A stretch of DNA of 35,466 nt from Bacteroidota bacterium (GTDB lineage: Bacteria > Bacteroidota > Rhodothermia > Rhodothermales > Bin80). A program made the position numbers and the translations under genes. Position 1 is the first letter of the stretch. Each line of letters opens with the position of its first letter. This document shows positions 16,181-25,258 of the stretch, in pieces. The stretch spans positions 1-35,466 of the forward strand of contig JAPOUL010000020.1 of assembly GCA_026708685.1 (NCBI GenBank), given 5' to 3'. Under the pieces are notes generated by a model. It had not been told where the DNA came from and did no database searches. It worked only from the letters and a program-made list of their open reading frames with translations.

Positions 16181-16954
16181 ATGAGTGCGTCTAAGTTTTT
16201 GTTGGATCATTTGGGAGATCTCAAGCCTAAGACCGCAATTGTTCTAGGGTCTGGGTTGATCATAGATGTGGATGCCATTCACTGTCAGTTTAGTGCGTCG
16301 GACATTCCTGGGTTCATCGTTCCAACGGTAGAAGGGCACAAGGGTCAAGTGACTGCTGGAGTTTTTGCGGATCATGAGATTTTAATCATGCAGGGGAGGG
16401 TGCACTATTATGAAGGTGTATCCAGTGGTGATATTACGTTTCAGGTTCGTCTTGCACACCAACTCAATATCAGAAACATCATTTTTTTGAGTGCTGCAGG
16501 AGGAATTCGGAGATCTCTGGACCGAGGAAGCATCATGTTAGTCAAGGATCATATCTGTGCACACCCTCTCCATGCAACCTTGCGCCATGCTTCGGTGTAT
16601 GATGGTCCATGGAGAGAGCGAATCCTGTCGGTATGCACGAATCCGCTCGTCTCCTGTGGAATGTATGTTTGGACCCTTGGGCCCAGCTATGAGACACCCG
16701 CAGAAATTATAGCATTTGAACGTAGAGGAGGAGATGCAGTTGGAATGAGCTTGGTACCTGAAGCCTTGGAAGCATCCGCACTGGGAATGAGCGTACTAGC
16801 CGTTGCCGTCATTACGAACCCCGCCGCAGGGTTGGGGGATCACTGTCTCAGTCATGAAGGTGTGCTTCATGCCGCAGGGCATGCTCAAGATCATCTTGCT
16901 GGCCTCCTCACCATTGCCTTGGATCAGAGTTCATCCTCTGATTCTTCCACTTAA
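16181..16954 (+). CDS. Purine nucleoside phosphorylase (inosine/guanosine type)
   Basis: 257 residues. The enzyme converts purine nucleosides and phosphate to the free base and ribose-1-phosphate. Family motifs seen: IVLGSGL near the start, MQGRVHYYEG, SAAGGI, GPSYETPAEI (the base-binding glutamate) and VITNPAAGLGDHCLSHEGVL (the asparagine that contacts the purine). I start it at ATG 16181, 13 bases after recX, which gives the usual N terminus. The longer reading from 16121 would overlap recX by 47 bases. Between DHI and GPSYET the protein is shorter than usual: the GNNPLxGPN-type segment found in most members is not recognisable. That loop lies near the active site, so specificity may be altered. 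Confidence 0.88.
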   Translation: MSASKFLLDHLGDLKPKTAIVLGSGLIIDVDAIHCQFSASDIPGFIVPTVEGHKGQVTAGVFADHEILIMQGRVHYYEGVSSGDITFQVRLAHQLNIRNIIFLSAAGGIRRSLDRGSIMLVKDHICAHPLHATLRHASVYDGPWRERILSVCTNPLVSCGMYVWTLGPSYETPAEIIAFERRGGDAVGMSLVPEALEASALGMSVLAVAVITNPAAGLGDHCLSHEGVLHAAGHAQDHLAGLLTIALDQSSSSDSST

Positions 16955-16987
16955 ACCCTATTTTACCAACTTAATTTATCATTACAC

Positions 16988-17347
16988 ATGAGCGAAGATT
17001 ACAGACATGACCAGAACGATTGGGATTATCCTCCCCGTCAGAACCGAGGCTCTCGGTATCGTGATGAAGTCTTTTCCAAACGAGTCCGTGCTGGACGCAG
17101 GACCTACTTTTTTGACGTGAAAACCACCAGATCCGGTGAAGATTTTTTTATCGTGATCACCGAAAGTAAACGTGTTGACCAACGTCATGAAAAGCATAAG
17201 ATTTTCGTCTACAAAGAGGACTTTGTCAAATTCATGAAGGGACTCCATGAAGCGATGGAAGATGTGCGAACCGAGCGTTTGCCTGATTACGAATTTTATG
17301 GATACCCATCCGTTGATTTTCCCGAGCACGAAGACGAAGACGAATAG
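16988..17347 (+). CDS. DUF3276 / PUR-family nucleic-acid-binding protein
   Basis: 119 residues. A charged, disordered start (residues 1-25) is followed by one PUR-type repeat: EVFSKRVRAGRRTYFFDVKTTRSGEDFFIVITESKR, then HKIFVYKEDFVKFMKGLHEAM. It ends in an acidic tail (EHEDEDE). The family (DUF3276, related to Borrelia and animal PUR-alpha proteins) binds single-stranded DNA or RNA and is widespread in Bacteroidota and relatives. It lies 33 bases after the phosphorylase and is probably the last gene of the run. Its cellular role in bacteria is not settled. A weak hairpin (7-bp arms, 17424-17430 and 17435-17441) about 75 bases on may end the transcript. Confidence 0.9.
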   Translation: MSEDYRHDQNDWDYPPRQNRGSRYRDEVFSKRVRAGRRTYFFDVKTTRSGEDFFIVITESKRVDQRHEKHKIFVYKEDFVKFMKGLHEAMEDVRTERLPDYEFYGYPSVDFPEHEDEDE

Positions 17348-17675
17348 GGAGACCCCGAGTTTTGCCCCGCTGGTTACGCCTTGAGTGTGCAATCCACTCC
17401 TTTCATGGTATTACATCTCAGAGAGTTTGATGATTCAAACTACATTCAAGCCTGTTTAGCATTGCAATGATGGACGATTCCATATACTGGCTGAGTGATT
17501 TCCAATCCATGTCCATTCCTTGACCGAATGATTGATTCAATGAATCCAATTTGGATCTCTGCTGATGTTCATTCTTGCACTGGAGATGGTGGTATGTGTG
17601 ATCTATTGCACTGGACATCGTGCTTCTTGGCTCGTGACTGTCGTCATGTGACATGAACTTTGATGTGAGGTAGAG
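17348..17675. other. Intergenic region before hisD
   Basis: 328 bases without a supported gene. It contains the small hairpin AGTTTGA-TGAT-TCAAACT (17424-17441), a possible terminator for the upstream run. I looked for a histidine-rich leader peptide and attenuator before hisD and found none. A GAGGT 7 bases before the hisD ATG may serve as its ribosome-binding site. Confidence 0.45.
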
Positions 17676-18941
17676 ATGATCAGATTGATAACCCCTGAGC
17701 AGTGGACAAGGGTTCCAGTGACGCTTGATGCAAAGTTGGAGCAGTCGGTCGCCCAAATGCTCAACAGAGTAGCGACGCAGGGTGATGGTGCTCTCCGAGA
17801 CTATACCCTAACATTTGATTCGGTGGATCTAGCATCAATTGCAGTGCCAGTGTCAGCCCTTGAATCTGCATGGAACCATGCATCCTCTGCATGGAAGCAG
17901 GCATTTCGCAATGCGGCCGATAACATTCGACGGTTTCATCAAAAGCAATGTCGCCAGAGTTGGTATGTAGATGATGGAGATGGAGTTCGTTTAGGCCAGC
18001 GCATCCTCCCGGTAGATTCCGCGGGCCTATATATACCTGGGGGGACAGCAGCCTATCCATCCAGCGTTTTAATGACTGCGATTCCAGCACAGGTTGCTGG
18101 AGTGAGCAACATCTACATCACCAGTCCTCCCGATCCATCTACTGGACTACCCCGTCGGGAAGTTCTGGCTACAGCCCATATGCTCAAGGTTCATGATGTG
18201 TTTTCGGTGGGAGGAGCACAGGCAATTGCAGCATTTGCCTATGGGACACAGTCCATGCCCAAAGTGGACAAAATTGTCGGGCCTGGGAGTACGTATGTCA
18301 CGATGGCCAAGAAACTGGTCTACGGACATGTGGATATCGATAGTTTAGCTGGCCCTAGCGAGTTGGTTGTCCTTGCCGATTCCACCTCCAATCCCGTTTG
18401 GATCGCCCATGATCTCATCGCTCAAGCGGAACATGACCCCTTGGCATCTGCAATGTTAGTGACCCACGAAGATTCCGTTGCTCAGGCGGTGTGCAAGGCA
18501 TTAGAAGATCTTGTTCCACAGACCGACCGCAAAGAGACAGTCGTGAAGGCACTCACCACTCAGGGGGCGGCCATCACCACTGCATCCCGCAAGGATGCTG
18601 TAGAGATGGTCAACACCATTGCTCCCGAGCATCTTGAACTCATGGTTCAGGATCCTTGGGAAGTGTTAGAAGACATCCGCCATGCGGGTGCTGTCTTTAT
18701 GGGACCGTGGTCACCTGAACCAGTGGGGGATTATTATGCGGGCCCCAATCATGTATTGCCCACGGGAGGAGCCGCTCGTTTTTCTTCTGCATTGGGAGTG
18801 GAGGATTTTCAGAGAAGTCAAAGTGTAATTGGATATTCACAGCGAAGGCTATCCCTTGTTGCAAACGACATTGCACTCATGGCGCAGAGTGAAGGACTTG
18901 ATGGACATGCACGAAGCGTGCAGATTCGCAACTCCAACTGA
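17676..18941 (+). CDS. hisD: Histidinol dehydrogenase
   Basis: 421 residues, normal length. Catalyses the last two steps of histidine synthesis, histidinol to histidine, with NAD and zinc. Motifs: YIPGGTAAYPSSVLMTAIPA, VGGAQAIAAFAYGT, KIVGPGSTYVTMAKK, GPSELVVLAD, AQAEHDPLASAMLVT (zinc-ligand Q and H region), IAPEHLELM (catalytic Glu-His) and GDYYAGPNHVLPTGGAARFSS. The start is ATG 17676 with GAGGT just before it. Its TGA overlaps the hisC ATG (TGATG at 18939-18943), so the pair is translationally coupled. No other his genes are present; hisG, which often precedes hisD, is not here. Confidence 0.97.
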   Translation: MIRLITPEQWTRVPVTLDAKLEQSVAQMLNRVATQGDGALRDYTLTFDSVDLASIAVPVSALESAWNHASSAWKQAFRNAADNIRRFHQKQCRQSWYVDDGDGVRLGQRILPVDSAGLYIPGGTAAYPSSVLMTAIPAQVAGVSNIYITSPPDPSTGLPRREVLATAHMLKVHDVFSVGGAQAIAAFAYGTQSMPKVDKIVGPGSTYVTMAKKLVYGHVDIDSLAGPSELVVLADSTSNPVWIAHDLIAQAEHDPLASAMLVTHEDSVAQAVCKALEDLVPQTDRKETVVKALTTQGAAITTASRKDAVEMVNTIAPEHLELMVQDPWEVLEDIRHAGAVFMGPWSPEPVGDYYAGPNHVLPTGGAARFSSALGVEDFQRSQSVIGYSQRRLSLVANDIALMAQSEGLDGHARSVQIRNSN

Positions 18942-20032
18942 TGGAAGCATTGAATCAAGTACTTGACAGGGTGAAACATGAGGTCCATCAGCAGCACCCA
19001 TATACGGTCACCGTACCTTCTGGTGATATCAAGGTCAAGCTGAATCAGAATGAGAATCCCTTTGATCTGCCTTCTGATATACGCAGATCTATCTTCGATT
19101 CATGGAATGAGGTGGAATTCAACCGTTACCCAACCGAGCAACCTGATGAACTAGTTCGTTCTATTGCTGATTATATCGGGTGGGACGAGAAGGGAATCAT
19201 CATTGGCAATGGGTCCAATGAACTGACGTATACACTGGGACTGGTGTTTATTTCCCAAGGGACGAAGGTGGTGCTTCCGCGACCTATGTTTTCATTCTAT
19301 CAGAGAGTTGTTGACATTTATGGGGGACAGGTGGTGTCAGTTGCCCCACGGGATGATTTGGGATTTGATACAGATGCACTCATGGATACGATTCAGACGG
19401 TACAACCTGCAATGGTTGTGGTCACCTCCCCGAATAATCCAACGAGTCTAGCCGTTCCTTTCAATGCCCTGCGGTCCATTGCGAGATCTACTTCTGGACT
19501 TGTTTTGATTGATGAAGCCTACATTGAGTTTGCTCATCAGCCAAGTATGCTAGAAGTACTGGAAGATGTTCCCAATGTCATTCTACTGCGAACATTTTCC
19601 AAAGCATTTGGACTTGCAGGGACGCGTATTGGTTATCTGATTGGAGCTCCCGCTCTGATGTCAGAGATCATGAAAGCTCGCGTGCCGTTTATGATTGACC
19701 GCTTTTCCACTCATGTCATACAAACCCTTTTGTCCCATCCGAAACTGATTCAAGACAGAATTGAATCTATCTGCTCTGAGACCAGACAGCTCACAGGTGC
19801 ATTAAAACAAATGAAAGGGATTCGAGTAATAGAAGGTCAGGCTAACTTTGTTTTATTCCAACCACAGGGAAACGGACAAAAACTTTTCAGGAAACTTGCC
19901 AGTATGGGGATATTAGTTCGGGACATGAGTGGGTACTCAGAGTTAAAAGGATTTCTTCGTGTGAGCACGGGAACTCCTGAGCAGAACACTCAATTTATTC
20001 ACGCGTTGACCAACGCAATGGACTCGTTTTAG
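18941..20032 (+). CDS. hisC: Histidinol-phosphate aminotransferase
   Basis: 363 residues, class I/II PLP-dependent aminotransferase fold. Converts imidazole-acetol phosphate to histidinol phosphate with glutamate as donor. Seen: KVKLNQNENPFDLP near the start (family signature NENP), GNGSNELTY, VVTSPNNPTS, VLIDEAYIEFA (cofactor-binding Asp and Tyr), and LLRTFSKAFGLAGTRIGYLIG with the PLP lysine K221. The ending DMSGYSELKGFLRVSTGTPEQN is typical. The start overlaps the hisD stop. BFN-type protein follows after 13 bases, so transcription may continue. Confidence 0.96.
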   Translation: MEALNQVLDRVKHEVHQQHPYTVTVPSGDIKVKLNQNENPFDLPSDIRRSIFDSWNEVEFNRYPTEQPDELVRSIADYIGWDEKGIIIGNGSNELTYTLGLVFISQGTKVVLPRPMFSFYQRVVDIYGGQVVSVAPRDDLGFDTDALMDTIQTVQPAMVVVTSPNNPTSLAVPFNALRSIARSTSGLVLIDEAYIEFAHQPSMLEVLEDVPNVILLRTFSKAFGLAGTRIGYLIGAPALMSEIMKARVPFMIDRFSTHVIQTLLSHPKLIQDRIESICSETRQLTGALKQMKGIRVIEGQANFVLFQPQGNGQKLFRKLASMGILVRDMSGYSELKGFLRVSTGTPEQNTQFIHALTNAMDSF

Positions 20033-20045
20033 ATCATTAACTGTC

Positions 20046-20606
20046 ATGCAGGAGGATATCATTCCAGTTGAAATTGTTGGACTCTCAACCAGTGCTACCA
20101 GTGGTGGTGCCTTTGTTCTGGTTCTTGGTGAGATCGGGGGCAATCGTAAACTGCCCGTAGTTGTCGGTGAAAATGAGGCCACTGCGATTGTTATCGGTAT
20201 AGAGAAAAAACGCCCACCAAGACCGATGTCGCATGATTTACTGTGCGATCTCATGGAATATGCTCAAATTGAAGTGCAGGATATCTTGATTGATGCCATT
20301 GATGAGGGAACGTTTTTTGCTAAAATCAGATTTGACCAGAACGGACATCAGGGCATGATTGACGCTCGCCCAAGCGATGCCGTGGCCATTGCCGTTCGAT
20401 TGGATGTGGAAATTTTAGTCGCCGAGTCTGTTCTTGACGAAGCATCTATTGTTGCAGGAGAAGAAGACCAACCCATCACGCATACGCCAAAACAGACTCA
20501 TTCTCCCATTGAGAAACTGGAACTAAAACTCGAACGTGCCATTGAGGAAGAAAATTATGAGGAAGCTGCAAGAGTGCGTGATGAATTGGCAAAGTTAAAG
20601 ATTTAG
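20046..20606 (+). CDS. Bifunctional nuclease family protein (DUF151) with UVR motif
   Basis: 186 residues in two parts. Residues about 5-130 form the BFN/DUF151 domain (VEIVGLSTSATSGGAFVLVLGE, LPVVVGENEATAIVIGIE, PRPMSHDLLCDLM, DARPSDAVAIAVRLDVEILV). The C-terminal residues about 155-186 are a UVR helical hairpin (KLELKLERAIEEENYEEAARVRDELAKLK), the module that lets UvrB and UvrC bind each other. The domain pair is standard in Bacteroidota. Nuclease activity has been reported for a plant relative; the bacterial role is not established. It sits 13 bases after hisC and 33 before bshC. Confidence 0.9.
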   Translation: MQEDIIPVEIVGLSTSATSGGAFVLVLGEIGGNRKLPVVVGENEATAIVIGIEKKRPPRPMSHDLLCDLMEYAQIEVQDILIDAIDEGTFFAKIRFDQNGHQGMIDARPSDAVAIAVRLDVEILVAESVLDEASIVAGEEDQPITHTPKQTHSPIEKLELKLERAIEEENYEEAARVRDELAKLKI

Positions 20607-20639
20607 GTTCCCGCGAAGCACGATCAACGATCATGTTCC

Positions 20640-22238
20640 ATGATACAGAAGTCGATTCCCTTTACGGAGTTGAAGGGAGTATCACGACTCTTTGCTGATT
20701 ATACGTCGGATTATGCTCAGCTAGCTGATTACTATTCAGGTGACTGGCGGGCAGATCATAGTTATGAAGCACTAGCACAAGAAATAACGCTACATCCCAT
20801 TGATCGCGATGTGTTGGTGGATGTATTGTTGGAGCAGAACTCAACATGGAACACGACGGATCTGATCAATCAACTACGCGACCCCTCATCGCTTGCGGTG
20901 GTTACAGGTCAACAGGTTGGAATATTTGGGGGACCACTCTATTGCCTCTATAAGGCGTACACTGCGATCCGCCTTGCTGAGCATCTGACCAATGTACTCT
21001 CGCGTCCTGTGGTCCCAGTATTTTGGCTTGAAGGTGGTGATCATGACCTCAAAGAGGTTGCCCATCTCCATTTGCAGGGTCAAGAAATTTGGTACAAAGG
21101 ACATCAACTTCCAGAACGGGGTAATCTTGGCAGTGTAGGTTCATTGGAATTCAATTCACAGATTGAACAGGTTCACGGTGAACTTCGCGAGTGCTTGCCT
21201 CAAACTGAATTTATTGATGATATCTTTGCCAAGTACTATGGCAGGTATCACTCTGGAGAAACATTCACCAATGCTTTTGCTCATACTCTGAATTCGTTAT
21301 TGGGCGAAAACTCTATGGTCTTTCTCAATCCAGAGGATTGTAGACTCAAAGAAATGACGGCTCCATTGCTGAGACGTGAATTGACTGAGCACGGCACAAC
21401 CCATGATATGATCAAGGCAACCAGTGATCTTTTACGCCAGAAATATCATGCTCAGGTTCATGTGCGTCCGGTAAATGTATTTCTAACAGGCGATGATCAG
21501 CGCCAAGCCATGTATCCAGAAGCTCATGGATTGCGGTTGCAATTTTCTGACTCAGAGGTCATCTCCTATGATCGGATTCACGAAATTCCTTCGTGCAATT
21601 TGAGTCCCAATGTGGTCATGCGTCCTCTGGTTCAGGATTCCCTGCTTCCAACGGTTGCATATGTTGCTGGACCCGGAGAAATAGCATATTTCGCACAACT
21701 CAAGAGTATCTACGCATGGGCACAGCGTCCCATGCCGATTATTTATCCCAGAGCGAGTGTAACGATCATTGAGACCAGAGTTCAGCTTCTTATGGAACGT
21801 CATGGACTAACAGTTCAAGAGATGATCTGCGAAATTCCAGATCTCATGCGGAAGCGGGTTCTTGAGGGTTCAGATCTTTTGAATACTTTCCAAAACGCTC
21901 GTGTAGCTCTTGATGAGTGTATCTACGAATTAAAGCCTGTCGTAGTCAATGTCGACGCGACGCTGGGTGCTTCAGTAGAGGCAACTCGAAAGCAGTGGGG
22001 CAAAGAACTTTCGAAGTTACAGCAGCGTGCAGAGCGGGCGGAAAAGCGGCACCACCAAGAGTTACAGTCTCAGATTGAATATTGCAAGGAGGCGATTTAT
22101 CCCAATGGCAATGTTCAAGAACGGGAGTTGCCAGCACTGTATTACTTGGCAAAATATGGAGAAACCTTTTTGGACCAGATATACTCTCATTTGAGTCTTA
22201 ACTTCGCTGGTCGACATCAGCTATTGTTGTTAGAATAG
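20640..22238 (+). CDS. bshC: Bacillithiol biosynthesis cysteine-adding enzyme BshC
   Basis: 532 residues, normal length. BshC adds cysteine to glucosaminyl-malate in the last step of bacillithiol synthesis. Clear family signatures: AVVTGQQVGIFGGPLYCLYKAYTAIRLAEHL, VVPVFWLEGGDHDLKEVAHLHL, VNVFLTGDDQRQAMYPE, VVMRPLVQDSLLPTVAYVAGPGEIAYFAQLKSIYAW. A coiled-coil-like stretch lies near the end (about 440-490, KQWGKELSKLQQRAERAEKRH). bshA and bshB are not in the window. A YtxJ/BrxC-type bacilliredoxin 7.6 kb away supports use of the thiol in this organism. Confidence 0.96.
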   Translation: MIQKSIPFTELKGVSRLFADYTSDYAQLADYYSGDWRADHSYEALAQEITLHPIDRDVLVDVLLEQNSTWNTTDLINQLRDPSSLAVVTGQQVGIFGGPLYCLYKAYTAIRLAEHLTNVLSRPVVPVFWLEGGDHDLKEVAHLHLQGQEIWYKGHQLPERGNLGSVGSLEFNSQIEQVHGELRECLPQTEFIDDIFAKYYGRYHSGETFTNAFAHTLNSLLGENSMVFLNPEDCRLKEMTAPLLRRELTEHGTTHDMIKATSDLLRQKYHAQVHVRPVNVFLTGDDQRQAMYPEAHGLRLQFSDSEVISYDRIHEIPSCNLSPNVVMRPLVQDSLLPTVAYVAGPGEIAYFAQLKSIYAWAQRPMPIIYPRASVTIIETRVQLLMERHGLTVQEMICEIPDLMRKRVLEGSDLLNTFQNARVALDECIYELKPVVVNVDATLGASVEATRKQWGKELSKLQQRAERAEKRHHQELQSQIEYCKEAIYPNGNVQERELPALYYLAKYGETFLDQIYSHLSLNFAGRHQLLLLE

Positions 22239-22959
22239 ATCTCACGGTTGAGGGTTTGCCAGTATGAGTACGTCAACCATAGACATGGAGAAAAACGGAG
22301 AGTGCGAAAATGAAGAGACATTGACTTATATCTGGGAGTATTTCGGTTGACAGGATTTGATCAGTGAAGCCGAAGGTCCACATCCTTACTAAAATGTGAA
22401 GATGATTGCGAGATCCCTTGAAAGCTGAGTCACCTTGAGATCACGTACTCATTCATGTCTTTCCAGTGTCATCTATATCATTGGTCACGAACAGCTCAGT
22501 GAGATATATGAGACTTCCGATGAATGGTTTAACGGGAGTTTGATCAAAACTTGCTCACCCATCGGGCAGTAGAAATCTGCATGGAAACGATGAATAGGTC
22601 AACCATAAGAGTTGACAGAAGCCATGAGGACTCTAATCACCATCATGGCTCCAATACTCCAGCGAGTTGCTCCGAACACCGCACTTTTCGTCGCAGAGCG
22701 TAGGTCGGCAAATCGTCTTTCCACTTTGGCCTATGGCTGAGCAATTTTGGGAGAATCAAGCATCATGGAAGTGAATGAATGTAGGTAAGGACCAAGGTGA
22801 ATCCTGCCAATGGAAAAGCCGAATCAAAGTCCAGACGCTATTCCCAATGGTAACATATCAGAAAAGATAATCCATAGTCTAGCTGACATTGGTGCTCACT
22901 TATGCTATTATCCTGCAGGTATGAATCCATCAAATCAAAGTGGTAGTGATGAAAGTCTT
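22239..22959. other. Long intergenic region between bshC and the sulfatase
   Basis: About 720 bases between convergent genes. All frames are interrupted; the one medium frame (22810-23067 plus) runs antisense into the sulfatase and has no family signature. I see no clear terminator. A GC-richer patch around 22650-22740 might be a decayed gene, but no parent can be named. TCAAAGTGGTAG at 22935-22946 weakly resembles the 22-base repeat. Confidence 0.4.
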
Positions 22960-24351
22960 CTATTGAGAGCGGGCAGAATCAAGGGCAACAAGAAGGTTCT
23001 CAGCAATTTCTGGGTAGGTTTCATAGAGGTTGGAGCCTTCCGCAGGATCTTGATCAAGATTGTATAACTGTCTTGGCGGGGCATTGGGAGGTACGGCAAC
23101 ATTTGTAAATCCTCCAGATCCTTGTCCATCAATCAGTTTCCAATCACCTTGACGGATGGCCAGTATTCCATCAATGGATTGATGAATTGCTTCTGAGCGC
23201 GTGCTTTTTTCTCCAAGAAAGACAGGGTAAAGACTATGGCTGTCCTGACCTTGGCCATTGGTTTGAGTGATATCGGCTAAGGTTGCGAAAAAGTCTGTGT
23301 GCACTGTTAATTGATCTGTTGTGGAGCCAGCTTCTATAACGCTTGGCCATCGTGCTATCAAGGGGATTCTGTGACCACCTTCATGAATATCGGCCTTCAT
23401 GCCGCGCCACGTATAATTCGGTAGATGTTCGTGGGGATCAGAATAGGGAGGTGGCCAGTAGGCACCATTGTCACTGGTTACAATAAAGAGTGTCTCGTTC
23501 ACTTGATCCGTCTCCTCCAATGCCGCCATGATTTGTCCAATAGCATCATCCACCATCACCACAAAATCGCCATAAATTCCAGCATCACTGGTTCCAAGAA
23601 ATTCCTCGGAGGTCAGCCACGGAGTATGCGGGGCGGGCAAAGGCACATACAGAAAGAATGGAGCATCTTCACCAGCTGAGGATCGGATGTAATCTGAAGT
23701 TCGTTGAGCGATGACGGGGAGTACATCTTCGTGGACAAAGTCAGATGCAATGGCACCTGATCGCCAGAAGTTAGCACAGCATTGCTCGGGATTCTCGGCA
23801 TACTCATCGGGAGGTGCAGTGACGGATTCATTTTCAACCCATACATACGGATCCATGTCCAGCGAGGCGGGAATTCCATAGAAATAATCAAATCCTAGGG
23901 AGAGCGGGCCAGGAACGAGAGGTTCATGGTAATGGGTGGAATCATTGCTCCCAAGTCCAAGGTGCCATTTCCCAATCACGGCAGTACGATAGCCAGCATC
24001 AGACATGATATCAGCAATGGTAACGCGATTCGTATCAATAACCAAGGGGTCATATCCCCAGGTGACTCCAGAGCCTAGTTGCGGATGTCTCCAAGCATAG
24101 CGTCCAGTGAGTAATCCATAGCGAGTCGGAGTACAAACTCCAGAGGGGGAATGGGCATCGGTAAATCGCATTCCATCAGCTGCGAGTGCATCCATGTATG
24201 GGGTTGGAATTGCTGAGTCAGCATTATAGCTTCCCACATCCCCAAATCCCAGATCGTCAGCCAATATCAGCACAACATTAGGAGGGGTAGATGGGTTACT
24301 GCAACCCAGTAGGTATAACCCACAAAGGATAGAGAAAAAGAAGCGGCTCAT
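22960..24351 (-). CDS. Formylglycine-dependent sulfatase, lipoprotein
   Basis: 463 residues. I start it at the ATG whose first base is 24351 because it begins a lipoprotein signal (MSRFFFSILCGLYLLGC, lipidated C17); the open frame continues upstream to 24504 without protein character. The catalytic motif is C73-T-P-T-R77 (GVCTPTRYGLLTGRYAW), where the cysteine is converted to formylglycine. Metal ligands include D32/D33 (LADDLGFGD) and the SDNG motif (VTSDNGAYW). KWHLGLG supplies further active-site residues. It should cleave sulfate esters in the periplasm or at the surface, such as those of marine polysaccharides; the exact substrate cannot be read. No formylglycine-generating enzyme or other carbohydrate enzyme is adjacent. 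Confidence 0.94.
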   Translation of the reverse strand: MSRFFFSILCGLYLLGCSNPSTPPNVVLILADDLGFGDVGSYNADSAIPTPYMDALAADGMRFTDAHSPSGVCTPTRYGLLTGRYAWRHPQLGSGVTWGYDPLVIDTNRVTIADIMSDAGYRTAVIGKWHLGLGSNDSTHYHEPLVPGPLSLGFDYFYGIPASLDMDPYVWVENESVTAPPDEYAENPEQCCANFWRSGAIASDFVHEDVLPVIAQRTSDYIRSSAGEDAPFFLYVPLPAPHTPWLTSEEFLGTSDAGIYGDFVVMVDDAIGQIMAALEETDQVNETLFIVTSDNGAYWPPPYSDPHEHLPNYTWRGMKADIHEGGHRIPLIARWPSVIEAGSTTDQLTVHTDFFATLADITQTNGQGQDSHSLYPVFLGEKSTRSEAIHQSIDGILAIRQGDWKLIDGQGSGGFTNVAVPPNAPPRQLYNLDQDPAEGSNLYETYPEIAENLLVALDSARSQ

Positions 24352-24643
24352 AGGCTCAAAGATGTCTGAAAAAACTCCGGTAAGTGATTTGGTATTGCAC
24401 AATACTATGGATCTAAGATACGAAAACATCCTTATTTTTCCACACAGGGAAGATTTGTGAAAACAACGGCTATCAGGATTACTGCTCACCAAATTACCAA
24501 TCACATGTTTTCACTTTTACAGAATGGTATATAGGATCGGTAACCTCAGATTCAATTGATTCTCGAAAACTGATTGAAGGTACGGGAATAGGGTACTCAA
24601 TTATACGAAATGGATGATGATTGGGGAGTTTGTCCGATCAAAA
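24352..24643. other. Intergenic region, sulfatase to HNH pseudogene
   Basis: About 290 bases upstream of the sulfatase on the minus strand. I see no gene, hairpin or repeat; it should contain the sulfatase promoter. Confidence 0.4.
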
Positions 24644-25258
24644 TTATTCTCCTAGAGTATCTCGTTCTTCCAAATAGTGTAACGCATCTAAAAGGATATT
24701 TTTCCCATTCTTGAATCTTCCGAGCCCAGTATTACAGCTATCACAAATGAAATCTCTGATATTGCCAGTATGATGATCATGATCTGCTACAATTCTGGCG
24801 GTGATACCTACAATTGATCGTTTCTGACATATTGGGCATTGAAAAGGCTCTCCTTGTTTAGGGCGCTCTTTTTCTTTTTGTTTAGCTTGACTACTTTTGG
24901 GTGCACGCTTATCTATGTCTGTCCGGCACCTATTACAACTCGGTCTGCGTACTATCCCGTGTTTATTGCGTTGATTCTTTGCAAATTGTTCAACAGGTAA
25001 TAATCGGTGACAAATATTGCAAATTTTTCGTGAAAATTTGTCTCCTGTAAGAGATACATCTATCGGGTGAATTTCTTACAAGGGAATATCCCATTCTTCA
25101 TCCTTTCCAATTAACCAGACTCTGCCTATTCCCTGACTTGACCATTTTAACAAATCGACTGAATTCTTAGGAAATGATCGTCTTCGATTTTTCCTGATTC
25201 CCTTCCCAAGAGAGCATAACCCAGTTAAACCCCGTTTGATACCTAACAGTAAAGCCAT
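24644..25258 (-). pseudogene. HNH endonuclease of Endonuclease VII/Hpy99I type, broken by in-frame TAA
   Basis: From ATG 25258 the frame runs 60 codons to a TAA at 25078-25076, then stays open in the same frame to a TAA at 24646-24644, giving 204 codons in all. The half after the stop is unmistakable protein: a zinc-binding CxxC pair (C80, C83 with C108, C111), a second pair (C141, C144 with C172, C175), and a beta-beta-alpha metal core D159-H160-D161-H162 ... N176 (ADHDHHTGNIR, CDSCNTGLGRFK). Two zinc sites and a catalytic His to Asn spacing of 16 agree with what I recall of the restriction enzyme Hpy99I; the DHDH-TG-R core is also that of T4 Endonuclease VII. The downstream part has no ATG, GTG or TTG before the nuclease core, so the lesion probably kills it unless read through. 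No methylase lies beside it. Confidence 0.8.

Noticed and set aside
17348..17675. Histidine attenuator or leader peptide before hisD
   Set aside because: No short frame with a run of histidine codons and no terminator/antiterminator pair could be found.
22810..23067. 85-codon plus-strand frame
   Set aside because: More than a third of it is antisense to the sulfatase end and the rest lacks family features.
24352..24504. N-terminal extension of the sulfatase
   Set aside because: It lies ahead of an obvious lipoprotein signal and has no protein character.
5215..25078. Stop codon reassignment or programmed readthrough to explain the in-frame TAG and TAA
   Set aside because: TAA, TAG and TGA all end intact genes in this window (for example TAG for mazG, TGA for hipA, TAA for the receptor), and the two internal stops differ. 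Separate mutations or errors are simpler.
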